Of a stretch of DNA of 64,000 nt, positions 20,310-31,090 are shown one piece after another. The notes beneath the pieces are model-generated. The model did not search any database. It was not told the origin of the DNA and was given only the letters and a program-made list of their open reading frames with translations. Numbering within the stretch: position 1 is the stretch's first letter; each line of letters opens with the position of its first letter. The DNA is from Vombatus ursinus (Eukaryota > Chordata > Mammalia > Diprotodontia > Vombatidae): contig NW_020954713.1 in the NCBI RefSeq assembly GCF_900497805.2, positions 6,211,333 to 6,275,332 of the forward strand, in the 5' to 3' direction. The position numbers and the translations under genes are program-made.

Positions 20310-20612
20310 TGGAAGCTTAGGGCAGGAAGGGTATCGTAAGTCAGGTAGGACAACTTTTACCTTAAAAGAAATCCCTTCTACATTCTGTCATCTAGCTCAC
20401 TTGAAAATCCCAAGTATTGTTGATCCCACACTTCCACCCTGTTGAGGCACTAAGTAGTACTAATCTACTCCCTCTTTCTTCCACGTGATGGTCTTTCAGA
20501 AAGTTGAAGACAGTTCTCCAGTTTCCACTATATCTTCTCAGATAAAACATTACAGTTTCCTACTCTTTCATTATTCCACTTATCCAACTTGTAACATATT
20601 CTAAGATGGCAA
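20310..20612 (-). repeat. CR1/L3 LINE, 3' end
   Basis: 'ttagggcaggaagggtatcg', 'aatcccttctacattctgtc' and 'ctccctctttcttccacgtg' follow the CR1/L3 3' order. Adjoins the previous CR1 copy in the same orientation. Confidence 0.55.
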
Positions 20613-20639
20613 CGTCTCTCCTAAAAGGTAAAGAGAGAC

Positions 20640-21590
20640 TTGATTAAACAAGATTATCCCAAGAGCAATTAAGAATGAACCTAAAAGGATGACAACAAAC
20701 ATGAAAAATAGAAAAGATCTGTTAAAGTAATAACAATTCTTTCCAGAGTGACAATGGAGTCACCATATCTAGATTCATACATGACAACCCTGAATGACTT
20801 CATGAGGAAGGTTTAAAAAAGAGACATATGTTCACTATAGGTCTTTTCACTGTCCTGGAGGAAAGCCAGTACACCATACTAATAAATGAGAGATTTCCTA
20901 GCAATGATGAGATGTTCTAGAGGTTCCTATTTATGGATGACCCTTTGTATTACTTTCTAAATTGCAAAGTTTCCTAAATAATCATTTGAAGAGTTCAGCC
21001 TAACTATCAAATAAGGAAAACAGCAAGTGAATGAAGAATATCTATTGCCCAGAATATAATAGGTAACATACAATGTTGTTCACTCATGTCTGACTCTTCG
21101 TGACTCTGGTTGGGGTTCTCCTGGCAGAGATACTGGAGTGATTTGCCGTTTCCTTCACCAGCTCATTTTACAGATGAGGAAATTGAGGCAAACAGTGTTA
21201 AGTGGCTTGCCCAGGGAAACACAGCTAGTAAGTGTTTGAGGTCATATTTGAACTCAATCTTCCTGACTCCATCCCTGGCATTCTATTCACTGTGCCTCCT
21301 AGCTGCCACTATGTAACATATAGACAACTCCCACATAGAATTGCTTCATCAATACACATATGTTGCACATACCCTGCTGATGGACAGTTGATTGGATCCA
21401 GAATTGAATAATTCTAATCCAGAATGGATTAGACTTGGGAGATTATAGAGTGTTTTTAATGTCCCCAAAGCTCCTCTAACAAAGGCCCTTCCTTTTACAG
21501 CCAGTATTTTTTCCAGTGACAATATTTGGCTGTGAGATAAGAAATGTCACATTCTCTTTAAATAAAAATTGCTAATCAACCAAAGGGCAT
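20640..21590 (+). repeat. RTE LINE ORF remnant, split by a SINE
   Basis: Conceptual reading gives an LFADD-like block (LWMDDPLYY) near 20930, EYLLP near 21035 and, right of the SINE, DYRVFLMSPKLL and VFFPVTIFGCEI near 21450-21530, comparable with RTE 'NPKLR...TVLPALLYGCETW'. Many stops; dead. No endonuclease domain seen. Confidence 0.5.
21071..21312 (-). repeat. Long tRNA-headed SINE, minus strand
   Basis: 'tgttgttcactcatgtctga' to the head 'gtgcctcctagctgccac'. Target-site duplication GTAACATA at 21063-21070 and 21313-21320 is exact. Confidence 0.92.
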
Positions 21591-22042
21591 CTGCATGATG
21601 AGTATAAGTAGGATGCAAAATGCTACCAGAATCCAAGAAGATCTTGACAGATTAGAACATGGTGTTGAAGCTATTGAGATGAAATCCAAAATGGATAAAT
21701 GTAAATTCTTACCTTTGAGTTTAAAAAAATAATCAACTTCATAATTACAAGATGGGGGAGACAGGGTTTGACAGCAATTTGTCTGAAAAAATATAGCAGA
21801 TTACAAGTTCTACTTGACTTAATAGTGTGCTGTGGTAACCAAAAAAAAAAGTCAATATCACCATGGGCTGCATTAAGAGGAACAGAGCTTCCAAGAAAAA
21901 TAAAGTGATATTACTAGTGTATTCTGCTTTGGTCAGAACATGTCTTAAGTATTGTATTCAGTGACACTGTTTAGGAAAGGTATTGATAACTGAAGTGTCC
22001 AGTACAAGACAGCCAGAATGGTGAAGGGATTTGAGTCCATGC

Positions 22043-22545
22043 CCTCAATCAGCCAATGAACCAATAAGCATTTATTAAGCACCTGCTATATACTAGACTG
22101 GGGCAGCTAAGTGGTACAGTGAACAGAGTGCCAGGACTGAAGTCAGTAAGACTCATCTTCCTGAATTCAAATCTGGCCTCAGGCAATTACTAGCGGTGTA
22201 GCCCTGGCAAGTCACTTAATCTTGTTTGCCTGTTTCCTCATCTGTAAAATGATCTGGAGAAGGGAATGGCAAACCACCCCAATATCTTTGCCAAGGAAAC
22301 CCCAAATGGGGTGATGAAGAATAGGATGTGACTGAACAACAACAAATGTACTCACCCCCGGGAATGCAAAGACAAAAGTGAAGTAGCCTTTGCCCCAAAG
22401 GAGCTTGCATTCTAACAAGGGAGACAGGATGCACATCTAGAAATATTTACATAATATACAGATAATATTAGAATGCAAGGTAACTTGGGGAAGGGAGAAC
22501 GTGAGGAGCTGGGGATATCAAGAAAGGCCATGGGAGGATAAGATG
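22043..22545 (-). repeat. L2 3' region nested in CR1
   Basis: 'aagcatttattaagcacctg' before the SINE. 'tgccccaaaggagcttgcat' and 'tctaacaagggagacaggat' after it. Confidence 0.75.
22101..22346 (+). repeat. Long tRNA-headed SINE nested in L2
   Basis: 'gggcagctaagtggtacagt', 'ctggagaagggaatggcaaa', ending 'gactgaacaacaacaaa'. L2 sequence is continuous around it. Confidence 0.9.
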
Positions 22546-22804
22546 AAGGAATGGAGAGATGTTTAGCCCAGAGAACAGAATTTGGAATCACTGAGCTGTC
22601 CTTCTATTGGCCTTCCATACTCAGAGCCAAGTGCTCAAAACCTGAAAACCTCATGACTAACTTTGAATGGATCTTGTTGTTTTGTTTTCCCAGTTCACTT
22701 AGAAAACCTCTTCCATAGGAAGTTAGCATTTCAGTTGGCTTTCAATGGCCCTAGCATTGAGTTACTGTGTGCCCCCAAATAAGAGAGTTGCGCTTGCTTA
22801 AAGA

Positions 22805-23430
22805 CATAGATCTTCCTTGGCTTCCTTTAAGACTCAGCTCAAATCCCTTCTTATAAAGGAAGACTTTTCCAGTCCCTCCATTGTTAAATCAATTTGAGGC
22901 TAACTGAGGGGCTTCAAACCCATCCGTGAGTTAGTGGATGTGTCTACCCCAATCATGTGAAGACTTCCCCCAGTGGAATGGGTAGATGAGAACAATTTGT
23001 CCTGACGGCCGTGAAAGCAGCTGAAGCAAGGACTGTGGAGCACTTAGAGCTTGGTTAGATGTTGAAGACACCAAGGTACTGGTTACCTTGACTTTCGTTT
23101 TGCCACTGGACTTCGATGGCTCAAGAAGAGAGAAGCCAATGACTTTGTACAACTCTACATCACTTAAATCCAATTCATGCACCAGTGAAGACATTACCCA
23201 TGATGTCATTGTGCCTCTTCAAAAAAAAGGACAAACAACAATAAACACACATACATATATACATATTATACATACATATATGCTTTGTATGTACTTATAC
23301 GTTGTCTACCCCATTATAATGTGAGCTCCTTGAGGGCAAGAACTGTTTTGTTTTCCTTTCTTTGTATCCCCAGCCTTAGGACAGTGCCTGGCACATAGCA
23401 GATACTTAATAAATGCATATTGATGATGAC
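22805..23430 (+). repeat. L2 3' region, split by the RTE-tailed SINE
   Basis: 'tttaagactcagctcaaatc' (left) and 'atgtgagctccttgagggca', 'cagtgcctggcacatagcag', 'tacttaataaatgcatattg' (right). The right end is a textbook L2 terminus. Confidence 0.8.
22893..23243 (+). repeat. RTE-tailed SINE, 5'-truncated
   Basis: 'ggggcttcaaacccatccgt', 'gaagacttcccccagtggaa', 'actggacttcgatggctcaa', 'tgatgtcattgtgcctcttc' then a tail 'ggacaaacaacaa'. Lacks the first about 200 bp of the family. Confidence 0.8.
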
Positions 23431-23640
23431 CAGTCAGAGGATCTGCATTCAAATCTCAGTTCTGCTCCTTACTATGTGACATCAGAGTAAGTTCCCTCTT
23501 TAGGCCTCAGTTTCCTCCTCTGTAAAAGAAAGAGGGGATTAGGCAAGTTAGGCAATGGTGTGGTGGAAAGCATGTCAGATTTAGAATCAATAGATTTAGG
23601 TCACAATGTTGGCTGTTTAACTGACTGAAGTAAAAATTGT
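23425..23640 (+). repeat. Two MIR fragments
   Basis: 'aatctcagttctgctcctta' with 'ctcagtttcctcctctgtaa' is a MIR body. 'aggcaatggtgtggtggaaa' with 'agatttagaatcaatagat' is the head of a second one. Confidence 0.6.
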
Positions 23641-24167
23641 TGGGTCTTCAGTCAAAGGAAAAATCCAATGTTCAGAGCAATATTAGAACCACTGAATCTG
23701 ACGATCACTGTCTGTCCCTAGAGAAGTGTTTTAGGCTGTCTCAGAGTAATGGGAAGCTCTCAAAACAAACAAACAAACAAAAAAAACCACCAACCTGGAG
23801 CATCCTCTTGCCGCCTTATTTCCCCTTAACAGAGAAAATGCAAGAACAGGTTGTATTATACCAATGTACAAATAACCAGTTCCCCAAAGATTTTTGTTTT
23901 GTTTTGAGTTTTTTTGCAGAATGAAACACATTTTCTAGGCCCATCTCTTGGTCTTGATCAAACAAAGGAGAACAGGCAGATCTGAGAAGCTACCTGGTTA
24001 GAACTAGATGAAAAGACTAACTAAGAGAGAGAGGAGTCATCAGAATCTGGGGAAAACAATAACAACAACAGTGCTGCCAAAAAAAAGATGCCAAGGGCTG
24101 GCTGCAGGAAGTCTTTTCTGTTTCCACTAGTTGTTAGAGTTCTCTTCCTCCTCAAACTGGTCCCACC
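23641..24167. other. Unique sequence, no gene seen
   Basis: Includes a short (CAAA)n at 23765-23783. A 95-codon frame at 23637-23924 has no domain. Confidence 0.35.
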
Positions 24168-24362
24168 AGTCACTCAACAAACACTTGTTGAGTGTTTATG
24201 ATGTACTCAGAACTTTGCTAAGACCTGGGGATACAAAGCAAGGCAAAAAGCAGTCTCTGCCCTCAAAGAGCTCACATTCTAATGGGGAAAGACAACACAG
24301 TAAATACCAAGATGCATAAGACATTTCTATGGAGTAGTTGGAAGGCAATTTCAGAGGAAAAG
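24168..24362 (-). repeat. L2 LINE, 3' end
   Basis: 'gacctggggatacaaagcaa', 'ctctgccctcaaagagctca', 'attctaatggggaaagacaa'. Confidence 0.8.
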
Positions 24363-24427
24363 GCATATACATATTTATTTTTTGTATATCTCTTCAGTTT
24401 CTTTTTTTTTAATTTCACATTATAGTA

Positions 24428-24620
24428 TCATCAGTTTAGAGCAAGAAGGCATCTGAGGAAATAGATCCAGGGAGGTTGTGATTGAGCCAATAGCACACAG
24501 CTAGTATCTGAGGCTGTATCAGAACCCAGGTATTCTTGACTGCAAATCTAATGTTTTATTCCCTCCATCAGGAGGGAGGCAGAACAAGGCAGTGGATTGG
24601 GAGTCAAAGGATCTGGGTTT
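24428..24620 (-). repeat. MIR3-type SINE and a MIR head
   Basis: 'gttgtgattgagccaatagc' and 'agaacccaggtattcttgac', then a plus-strand MIR head 'aacaaggcagtggattggga'. Confidence 0.5.
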
Positions 24621-24621
24621 G

Positions 24622-25640
24622 TCAGTCAGCCTATAAACATATATTAAGTGCCTACTGTTTATCAAGTGCCACAGTGCCAGGCACTATGTAACTAAGTGCT
24701 GGAGACAGTAAAAAAGAAAAGCTAATGATGGCTCTTGTCCTCAAGAGGCTTCTAAGGGGAGACAACATGCAAACAACTATGTACAAACAAGCTATGTAAA
24801 AGGTGTATGGGGTGTTAGAAAGGACTAGCACCTCTGATATAAGGGCTTGCTGAGCCCTTTTCAGGGCTGCTCACCTGCCTTTGGCGTCCACCTCTCACCC
24901 ACCTCTCTGACCCAAGAAGCTGTGGCATGTGCAGTGGTCAGACTCTCATAAACCATCTTGTAGACAGACTAAAAACCAGGTTGAGGGTAACCAAGGGGCC
25001 TCAATCCCACAGTGAGTCAGGGAGGTGTCTACCCCAAGCATGTGAAGACTTCCCCAGGTAGAATGGGTAGATGAGGACTTTTTTTCCCCAACAGCCATGA
25101 AGGAGGCTGAAGTAGGTGCTCTGCTTAGATCCTGGTCAGACTTGGAAGATGCCAAGGTCATCCACTGCATCCCAGGTCATTACCAGTCATCTTGACTTTT
25201 GTCCTGCCACTGAACTTTGATGGCTCTAGAAGAGAGAGTGAGGCTGATGATTTTGCACACCTCTGCCTCACTTAAATCCAATTCACAGGCAAATCAAGAC
25301 ATCACTTGTGATGTCATTGATCTTCAAAAACAAAGGATGAACAAAATACAGGATGAATAAAAACATGATCAACAGAGGGAAGACACTGGAACTGAGAGAT
25401 CAGAAAAGATTTCCTGAAAAAAGTGTGATTTTAGCTGGGACTTGAAGGAAGCCTAAGAAGCCTGGACGCAGAGACAAAGAGAGAGAACATTCTAGGCATG
25501 GAGGACAGCTTGAGAAAATGCCCAGAATCAGGAGATGATGTCTCTTTTTAGAAACAACAAAGAGGCCAGTGTCACTGGATTGAAGAGGATGGGGGAGGGG
25601 GGAGCATAAAAATAAGATGACTGGAAAAGGGGAGAGCTTT
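24622..25640 (-). repeat. L2 LINE, split by the RTE-tailed SINE
   Basis: 'attaagtgcctactgtttat' to 'caaacaagctatgtaaa' on the left. Resumes 'ggatgaataaaaacatgatc', 'ttttagctgggacttgaagg', 'gaggccagtgtcactggatt' on the right. Confidence 0.8.
24801..25345 (+). repeat. RTE-tailed SINE, near full length
   Basis: 'gtgtatggggtgttagaaag', 'gagcccttttcagggctgct', 'ccccaagcatgtgaagactt', 'tgccactgaactttgatggc', 'tcacttgtgatgtcattgat', tail 'aaggatgaacaaaa'. Together with 16672-17228 (-) and 22893-23243 (+) it defines a roughly 550-bp family. Confidence 0.85.
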
Positions 25641-25649
25641 GCATGAACT

Positions 25650-25727
25650 CAGTCCACTTATGCTTTCTATACCCCTGGGCAAATCACTTGGCATCATTGG
25701 CTGTCAGCTGAGGTTGCTGGACTAGAT
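25650..25727 (+). repeat. MIR fragment
   Basis: 'acccctgggcaaatcacttg' and 'gaggttgctggactagataa'. Confidence 0.5.
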
Positions 25728-25850
25728 AAGAGGTGTCAGACACACTTTGTGGCCCAGTAACACTCCTTAGTGTGGCCTGAACCAGACTAAAATGTAATTG
25801 GGATGTGTTTCACAAAATAAATTACAATACAATAGAACATAGCTAGAAGA
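25728..25850 (+). mobile_element. hAT element fragment (GGTGTCA-type end)
   Basis: 'gaggtgtcagacacactttg', 'tggcctgaaccagactaaaa', 'atgtaattgggatgtgtttc' match a widespread hAT-type repeat beginning CAGGGGTGTCAAACTC. The other end is not visible. Confidence 0.5.
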
Positions 25851-25854
25851 AGGG

Positions 25855-27122
25855 AACATAGGCATTTCTTCAATCCTCCTCCTTGACCACTCTGCAGCCT
25901 TTGAAACAGTTGGTCAATCTCTCTTCCTGGATATTCTCTTCTCTTTAGGTGTTCCAGACACCACTCTCTCCTGGTTTTCCTCCTACATATATGACTGTCT
26001 TTTCCTTTTTCTGTGTCCTCATTCCAGATGATGCCCTCTGGCCATAGGTGTACCACAAGGTTCCATCCTGGGCCTTTTTCTCTTTCTCCTCCATACTGCT
26101 TTAACTGGTGATCTCATCAACTCTTAGGGATTTAATTACCATCTCTACACTGACAATTCTCAAATCTACCTATCCTCCCCTAACCTTTCTGCTTGCATCT
26201 TCAGGCTTGCATCTCCAACTACCTTTCAGACATCTCAAACTGGATGTTCAGTGGACATTTTAAACTCAATATGTCCAAAATAGAACTCATTATCTTTTCC
26301 CCTCAACCCTTCCCCTCCTCCCCTTCTCTATTATTGTAGAGGGAAACATCATCCTCCTAGTCCCTCAGGCTCAAAACATAGGAGTCGTCCTGGATTCCTC
26401 ACTCTCTTTCAATCCCCAAATTCAAAATGTTGTTAAGTCTCCTCTACAACATCTCTCAAATATGCCCTCTCCTCTCCTCTGACACTGCCCCAACCCCAAT
26501 ACAGGTCCTCATCACCTCATGCCTGTACTGTTGCAATACCTGCTAGTGTCTCTGTCTGCCCTGCCTCTCTCCACTCCAATCCAACTTCTTTTCAGCCACT
26601 AAAGTGATTTTCATAAAGCTCAAATTTGATCATGTCATTCTTCCACTCAATAAACTCCAGAGGCTTCCTACTGCCTCCAAGATCAAATAGCCCTTCATCA
26701 CCCAGCCCCCTCCTACTGTTTCACTCTTCTTTCACCTTATTCCCCAACATGTACTCTCAGATGACTATTCCACAGACGAGATGCTCCATCTCTTGGCTCC
26801 AGGCATTTTCCCTTCCTGTCATCCATATTCTTTCTCCTCATCCCCCTACTGGCTTCCCTGGTTTAAGTCTCAACTAAATCCCACCTTCTAGAAGGAGCTT
26901 GTCCCATTCCCTCCTCATTCCAGTGCCCCCTCTCTCTTAATTTTTCCCTGTTTGTCCTGTATATAACTTGTTTGTACATATTTGTTCATTATCTCCCCCA
27001 TTATATTATGAGCTCTTTGAGGGCAGGGACCTCATTTTTCCTTTTTTTTTTTGTATCTCCAGTGCTCACCACAGTGCCTGGCACATAGTAGGCACTTAAT
27101 AAATGTTTACTGATTGATTAAT
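25855..27122 (+). repeat. L2 LINE, 1.3 kb with RT remnant
   Basis: Conceptual reading gives LLDHSAAFETV near 25880, TLSWFSSYIYD near 25960 and GVPQGSILG near 26045, the L2 reverse-transcriptase landmarks. The 3' end has 'gagctctttgagggcaggga', 'cagtgcctggcacatagtag', 'aataaatgtttactgattga'. Several stops and shifts: an inactive fossil. 5'-truncated, as most L2 copies are. Confidence 0.9.
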
Positions 27123-27189
27123 TGACACAGATAATGTTAATATCTTATTTTCCAAGTCTTTGTAAACCCTGAAAGCGATCCTTATATAC

Positions 27190-27275
27190 CTTTTATTTGA
27201 GTTTGATGCCACAGGACTAGATGGCCTATAAGGCCACTTTTAGCTCTAAATCTATGCCAATCCTATGATCTCCGG
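27190..27275 (+). repeat. MIR 3' tail
   Basis: 'ggactagatggcctataagg', 'ttttagctctaaatctatgc'. Confidence 0.6.
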
Positions 27276-27729
27276 TTCCTTTACAGTTAAGATCCTAGCA
27301 GGTGAAGGCCCTGAAACTATTGATGGTGGGGCCAAGATTAAAAGTTGTTTCTCTTGTCCCAATGTTCTTCTCATTACAATGTACTGCCTCCCTCATTTTA
27401 AAAACATAATAGAAAATGTACAATAAGTTCATAAAGATGATGTAAGTGGTCTGTATTCTCATCTCATCTAAAAGGTTCACTATCCCTGGGCAAAATCAAG
27501 TCAGACTCAACCAAAGCTGCTTCTCCATTTTCTAGTAAAAAGCTTCCATGCAAGAAATGGAGCAGCATATATTATTAGAGGCCATGTGGATGTATGTGAA
27601 TAAGCTACCCTCTTAGAGATGTCCTCTCTCACTTTATACTCCCTGAACTGGATCCCTATAGGTATCTGAGAAAAGACACTCTTCAATATCCTCAGTGGTA
27701 CTCCCTATCCCAAAGGGATCCAGGCGCTG
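27276..27729. other. Unique sequence, no gene seen
   Basis: About 450 bp. No recognised repeat or exon. Confidence 0.35.
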
Positions 27730-27830
27730 AATCATAGAATCTCATAGGTACAGGGGACTACAGAGGTCACCCAGTATAACACACATCTAAATAAAAAAAA
27801 TCCTTGATAAAAAAAATCCAAATAATTCCA
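27730..27830 (-). repeat. CR1/L3 3' end
   Basis: 'aatcatagaatctcataggt', 'gactacagaggtcacccagt'. Confidence 0.6.
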
Positions 27831-27959
27831 TCATTCTTTTCTCCCTGACTCCCTGGGTGAGAAATTCATTTGTCAAATAAGCATTTGTTGAGGGTTTATG
27901 ATCCTCTAGGGCACACGCAATAAGAGCTGTCTATAAGGGAAACAGGATACCTCCTAAGG

Positions 27960-28105
27960 TAGTAAGTTCTCTCTTGATGTGGTCCTTTCAAATGATACTG
28001 GATGACCCTTTTGTTAGGGAATTGAAGAGGGGATTCTTCCTCAGGTAAGGTAGCTAGATAATCACTGAAGTCTATTCTTGCTTTGATATTCTGTGACTAT
28101 TCTGT
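27960..28105 (+). repeat. CR1/L3 3' end
   Basis: 'ctggatgacccttttgttag', 'gattcttcctcaggtaagg', 'gatattctgtgactattctg'. Opposite in orientation to the fragment at 27730. Confidence 0.65.
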
Positions 28106-28316
28106 GAATAGGACACCTTGGGATTTCAGAATCATGAGAAGTACTTCCTTTCCTGGTTTTAAATAATTGAACAAGATGAATTGAACTGGCTTAGATAATT
28201 GAACAAAGTAGATAGTATATGCAGACTATGGAATATGTAGATGAGACGCAAAGAATGGGGGGAAGGCACTGGTATTGGAGGAAGGGATGATAAATGATTG
28301 TAAAAATAAAAAAAAT

Positions 28317-28348
<32 letters not shown>

Positions 28349-28469
28349 CAGACAGACATTTTTTTCTAAAGAAAAGAACCTAGTTAGGGAGTCAAGAGAC
28401 CTGTATTTGAATACCAGTACTTTCTGCTAGGTAACCTTGGGGTATAAAAAAGAAAAAAAAACAGATCTA
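28106..28469. other. Unique sequence with (GATA)n
   Basis: Only a (GATA/GACA)n microsatellite at 28317-28358 is recognisable. Confidence 0.5.
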
Positions 28470-28645
28470 CTGTAGGAGTTTGTAACTTTTTGTGTGTTAC
28501 AGACCCCATGGGCACTGTCTGTTGATTCCCATGGACTGCTTTGCAGAATAATGTTTTTAATGGATAACATAAAACACATTGGGTTACAAAGGAAGCCAAT
28601 TATGAATATTGACATAAAAATGTTCAAAACAAGTTCATGTTTAAG
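28470..28645 (+). mobile_element. hAT MITE fragment (same family as 30223)
   Basis: 'tttttgtgtgttacagaccc', 'gcagaataatgtttttaatg', 'aacacattgggttacaaagg', 'aacaagttcatg'. The 3' terminus is missing. Confidence 0.6.
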
Positions 28646-29597
28646 AAAAATAGTTTTCAAAAGAAGCTTAAGAAAAGCCGATGTAGACAGAAGTCTTCTG
28701 TTCCTTCTTTCCAAGGAGAGAGAAGCTTGATGACCTCAGCCCATCACATCCCTCTGAGCAGCCCCAGAAAAGTCCAGTGTCAATGGGCAGAAGAAAGCCA
28801 GGCAATCATTAGGCCATGAGCCGGAAGCCAGAGTGGTTGTAAACTGTTATTAGGGCAAAGGTTTTGTCTTCCATTAGTGGGAAATTGTCTTTCTGCAGCC
28901 TTACTATAGAGGCCAGCAGAAGTAATGAACTAGTAATGGGGTCATTGCCTCTCAGGCAGAGGGACCAAGGTTGAACCCAGGCAATGGAATCCCTGAAAAG
29001 ATAATTTTTTCCCAGGCAATTCTAAAGAAACTAAGTACCTGTTCTATCAAATAACAAGACTTGTACAATTGCGTAAAACCTTGTTGATTTTGTGTCCTGA
29101 TGCTCAGGACAGCAAGAAAATTGAGTCTTTGGGAGAGAGGAAAAAGATTTTCTATAAGGAAAGATAAAGGTGTAGGTAGCAGGGAGATCATATCAGGAGC
29201 GTTTTTGTCCTTTGTTAAGATGTGTTGGTGCCAGCCTGTTGCGGGGAGAGAAAACAGGCCATCGCTTTCTTCAAATCTCTTTTCCTTTAGAAGTCATTAT
29301 CTCCCACTTGTCAACACAGCCATCATTCTCCTCTGCTCAGGGCTCCAACTCCAGCTCAGACAGGAGAGAATAGGAATTGGTTCTATTTGCAGGCAAAAAA
29401 TGCAGCTGTCTACGGGGTGTGATTTCAAAAGTCCCCCGAAAGCCAACATCCTAAAGAATCCCACTTTGAGCAGCACCAAGATGGGGGCCTTGTCTCCTAC
29501 AGGCCACATATGAAATGTCAATGGCACATTAGCCCCACCAGATGATCAGATTGGAAAAGCAGAGCTGTCCTGAGTACTTTATAGCTTCTGGAGAAAT
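28646..29597. other. Unique block, candidate conserved noncoding DNA
   Basis: About 950 bp free of recognised repeats, one of the longest in the window. A 137-codon plus-strand frame at 29100-29513 lacks any family resemblance and splice context. Confidence 0.35.
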
Positions 29598-29775
29598 AGG
29601 AAGCATGGAGCAGTGGGAAATATGCCAGCTTCAAAATCAGAGGACATGAGTTCAAATCTCATCTCTTCCACTAACTGCTCATGTGACTTTGAACCACTCT
29701 GGGCCTTAATTCCTCATCTGTAAACTGAAGAAGTAGAATTAGACAACCTTCAGCTCCAAGGTGCCTTCTAGCTAT
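29598..29775 (+). repeat. MIR SINE, near full length
   Basis: 'catggagcagtgggaaatat', 'acatgagttcaaatctcatc', 'ctgggccttaattcctcatc', 'cagctccaaggtgccttcta'. Confidence 0.8.
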
Positions 29776-29785
29776 ACTATAATCT

Positions 29786-29919
29786 TGGGGTTGTTCAGTC
29801 ATGTCTGACTCTTCATGAACTCATTTGGGGTTTTCTTGGCGAAGACATCTGAGTGGTTTGCCATTTCCTTCTCCAGCTCATTTTATAGATGAAGAAACTG
29901 AGCCACCTCGCTGCCCCCA
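29786..29919 (-). repeat. Long tRNA-headed SINE with internal deletion
   Basis: 'ggttgttcagtcatgtctga', 'gtggtttgccatttccttct', then directly 'gagccacctcgctgcccc'. About 110 bp between the A-rich core and the head are missing. Confidence 0.85.
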
Positions 29920-30222
29920 TGATCTGAACTACATGAAGGAAATGCTTCAATTTATTAAATACTTAATCACACACACACTTTTACCTGGGCACTAAATGCT
30001 GAAGGAAAGAAAGAAAAAAGAGTAAGGGATAGGCATCTCAGAGAGGCAGAATTCGCCTTGTAGAAATTTTTTCTTATAATTTCAACTGTCCCAACGTGTC
30101 TGCCACAAATAGCAGTGAGCTCCTCTCTTTAGAGGTCTTAAAAAAGACTTGGTTACCATTTGTTGGGATGTAATACATTGCTCAGGTCCAGGATGGGCCA
30201 AATAACTTTTCTTCCTCTAAGA

Positions 30223-30412
30223 CAGGAGATTTTAAGGTGGAATCCATGAACTTATTTTTTTTTAAAAATTTTAATATTCATATTTTAATACAATGGGTTT
30301 TCTTTGTAATCATATGTATTTTATGCATTTATAAACCCTATTCTGAGAAGAGGCCCATAGGTTTCACAAGATTACAAAGGGTCCATGATCCACAGAAAAT
30401 TAAGAATGTCTG
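30223..30412 (-). mobile_element. hAT MITE (190 bp), complete
   Basis: Ends CAGGAGATTTTAAGG and, inverted, CAGACATTCTTAATT. Body 'tgtaatcatatgtattttat', 'ctattctgagaagaggccca', 'gggtccatgatccacagaaa'. 8-bp target-site duplication CTCTAAGA / CTCAAAGG (6/8). Same family as 6319-6730 and 28470-28645. Non-coding. Confidence 0.7.
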
Positions 30413-30639
30413 CTCAAAGGGTAGACCCATGGGATGGGAAGGAGGCAGAAGAGTGAAGTGACTGGCCTGATCAGAAAGTTTGGAAAGAAAAGACAAGATA
30501 AAGTATAAGGTTGGAGCCAAAATTTCAAAATGAGGAACTTCAAGGTGGGGATGGGGGGAGGTCATTGTATATTCATAAGATCAAAAATTTAAGAAATGAA
30601 GCACAATGCTTGCCACATGGTAAGGGCTTAATATTTTTT

Positions 30640-31090
30640 TCATTCATTAATTTATAGATTATTTAGTCCAATCTCCTTAGTATACTGATTGGGAAACAGA
30701 GCCAGAGAGGTGAAATGACTTAATTATAATAATATCTTACATCTATATAATGTTTTATGATTTTCAAAGTACTTTATAAATATTATTTCATTTTAACCTC
30801 ACAATAACCCTGAAAAATTGGTATTATTATTACTATTATTATCCCCTTTCTGCAAATAAGGAAACTGAGTAAGACAGAAATCAAGTGACTTGCCCAGAGT
30901 CACACAGCGAATAAGTGAGGTCAGATTTGAATTTAGATCTTCTTGACTCCAGCAATCTATCCATTCTGCCACCTAAAGGCCTTATTTACCCACATTACCC
31001 AAATAGTAAGTGTACAAGATGGAATTTGAACCCATATCTTCTGAAATCTTCCAAATCTGGCCCTTTTTCTACTATACCATACCTCTTGAG
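30640..31090 (-). repeat. MIR3-type SINE split by a Ther1 SINE
   Basis: Left part 'tttagtccaatctccttagt' with 'cagagccagagaggtgaaat' stops at 30720. Right part resumes 'aagtgtacaagatggaattt' and ends 'ctactataccatacctct'. Confidence 0.65.
30725..30977 (-). repeat. Ther1/MIR3-type SINE
   Basis: 'tctatataatgttttatgat', 'cctcacaataaccctgaaaa', 'gtcacacagcgaataagtga', head 'attctgccacctaaaggcc'. Confidence 0.8.

Larger units (their letters stand above)
21595..22600 (+). repeat. CR1/L3 LINE, split by L2 and SINE
   Basis: 'acaagatgggggagacaggg', 'catgggctgcattaagagga', 'attctgctttggtcagaaca', 'gccagaatggtgaagggatt' up to 22042. Resumes 'gagagatgtttagcccagag' at about 22552. Confidence 0.75.
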
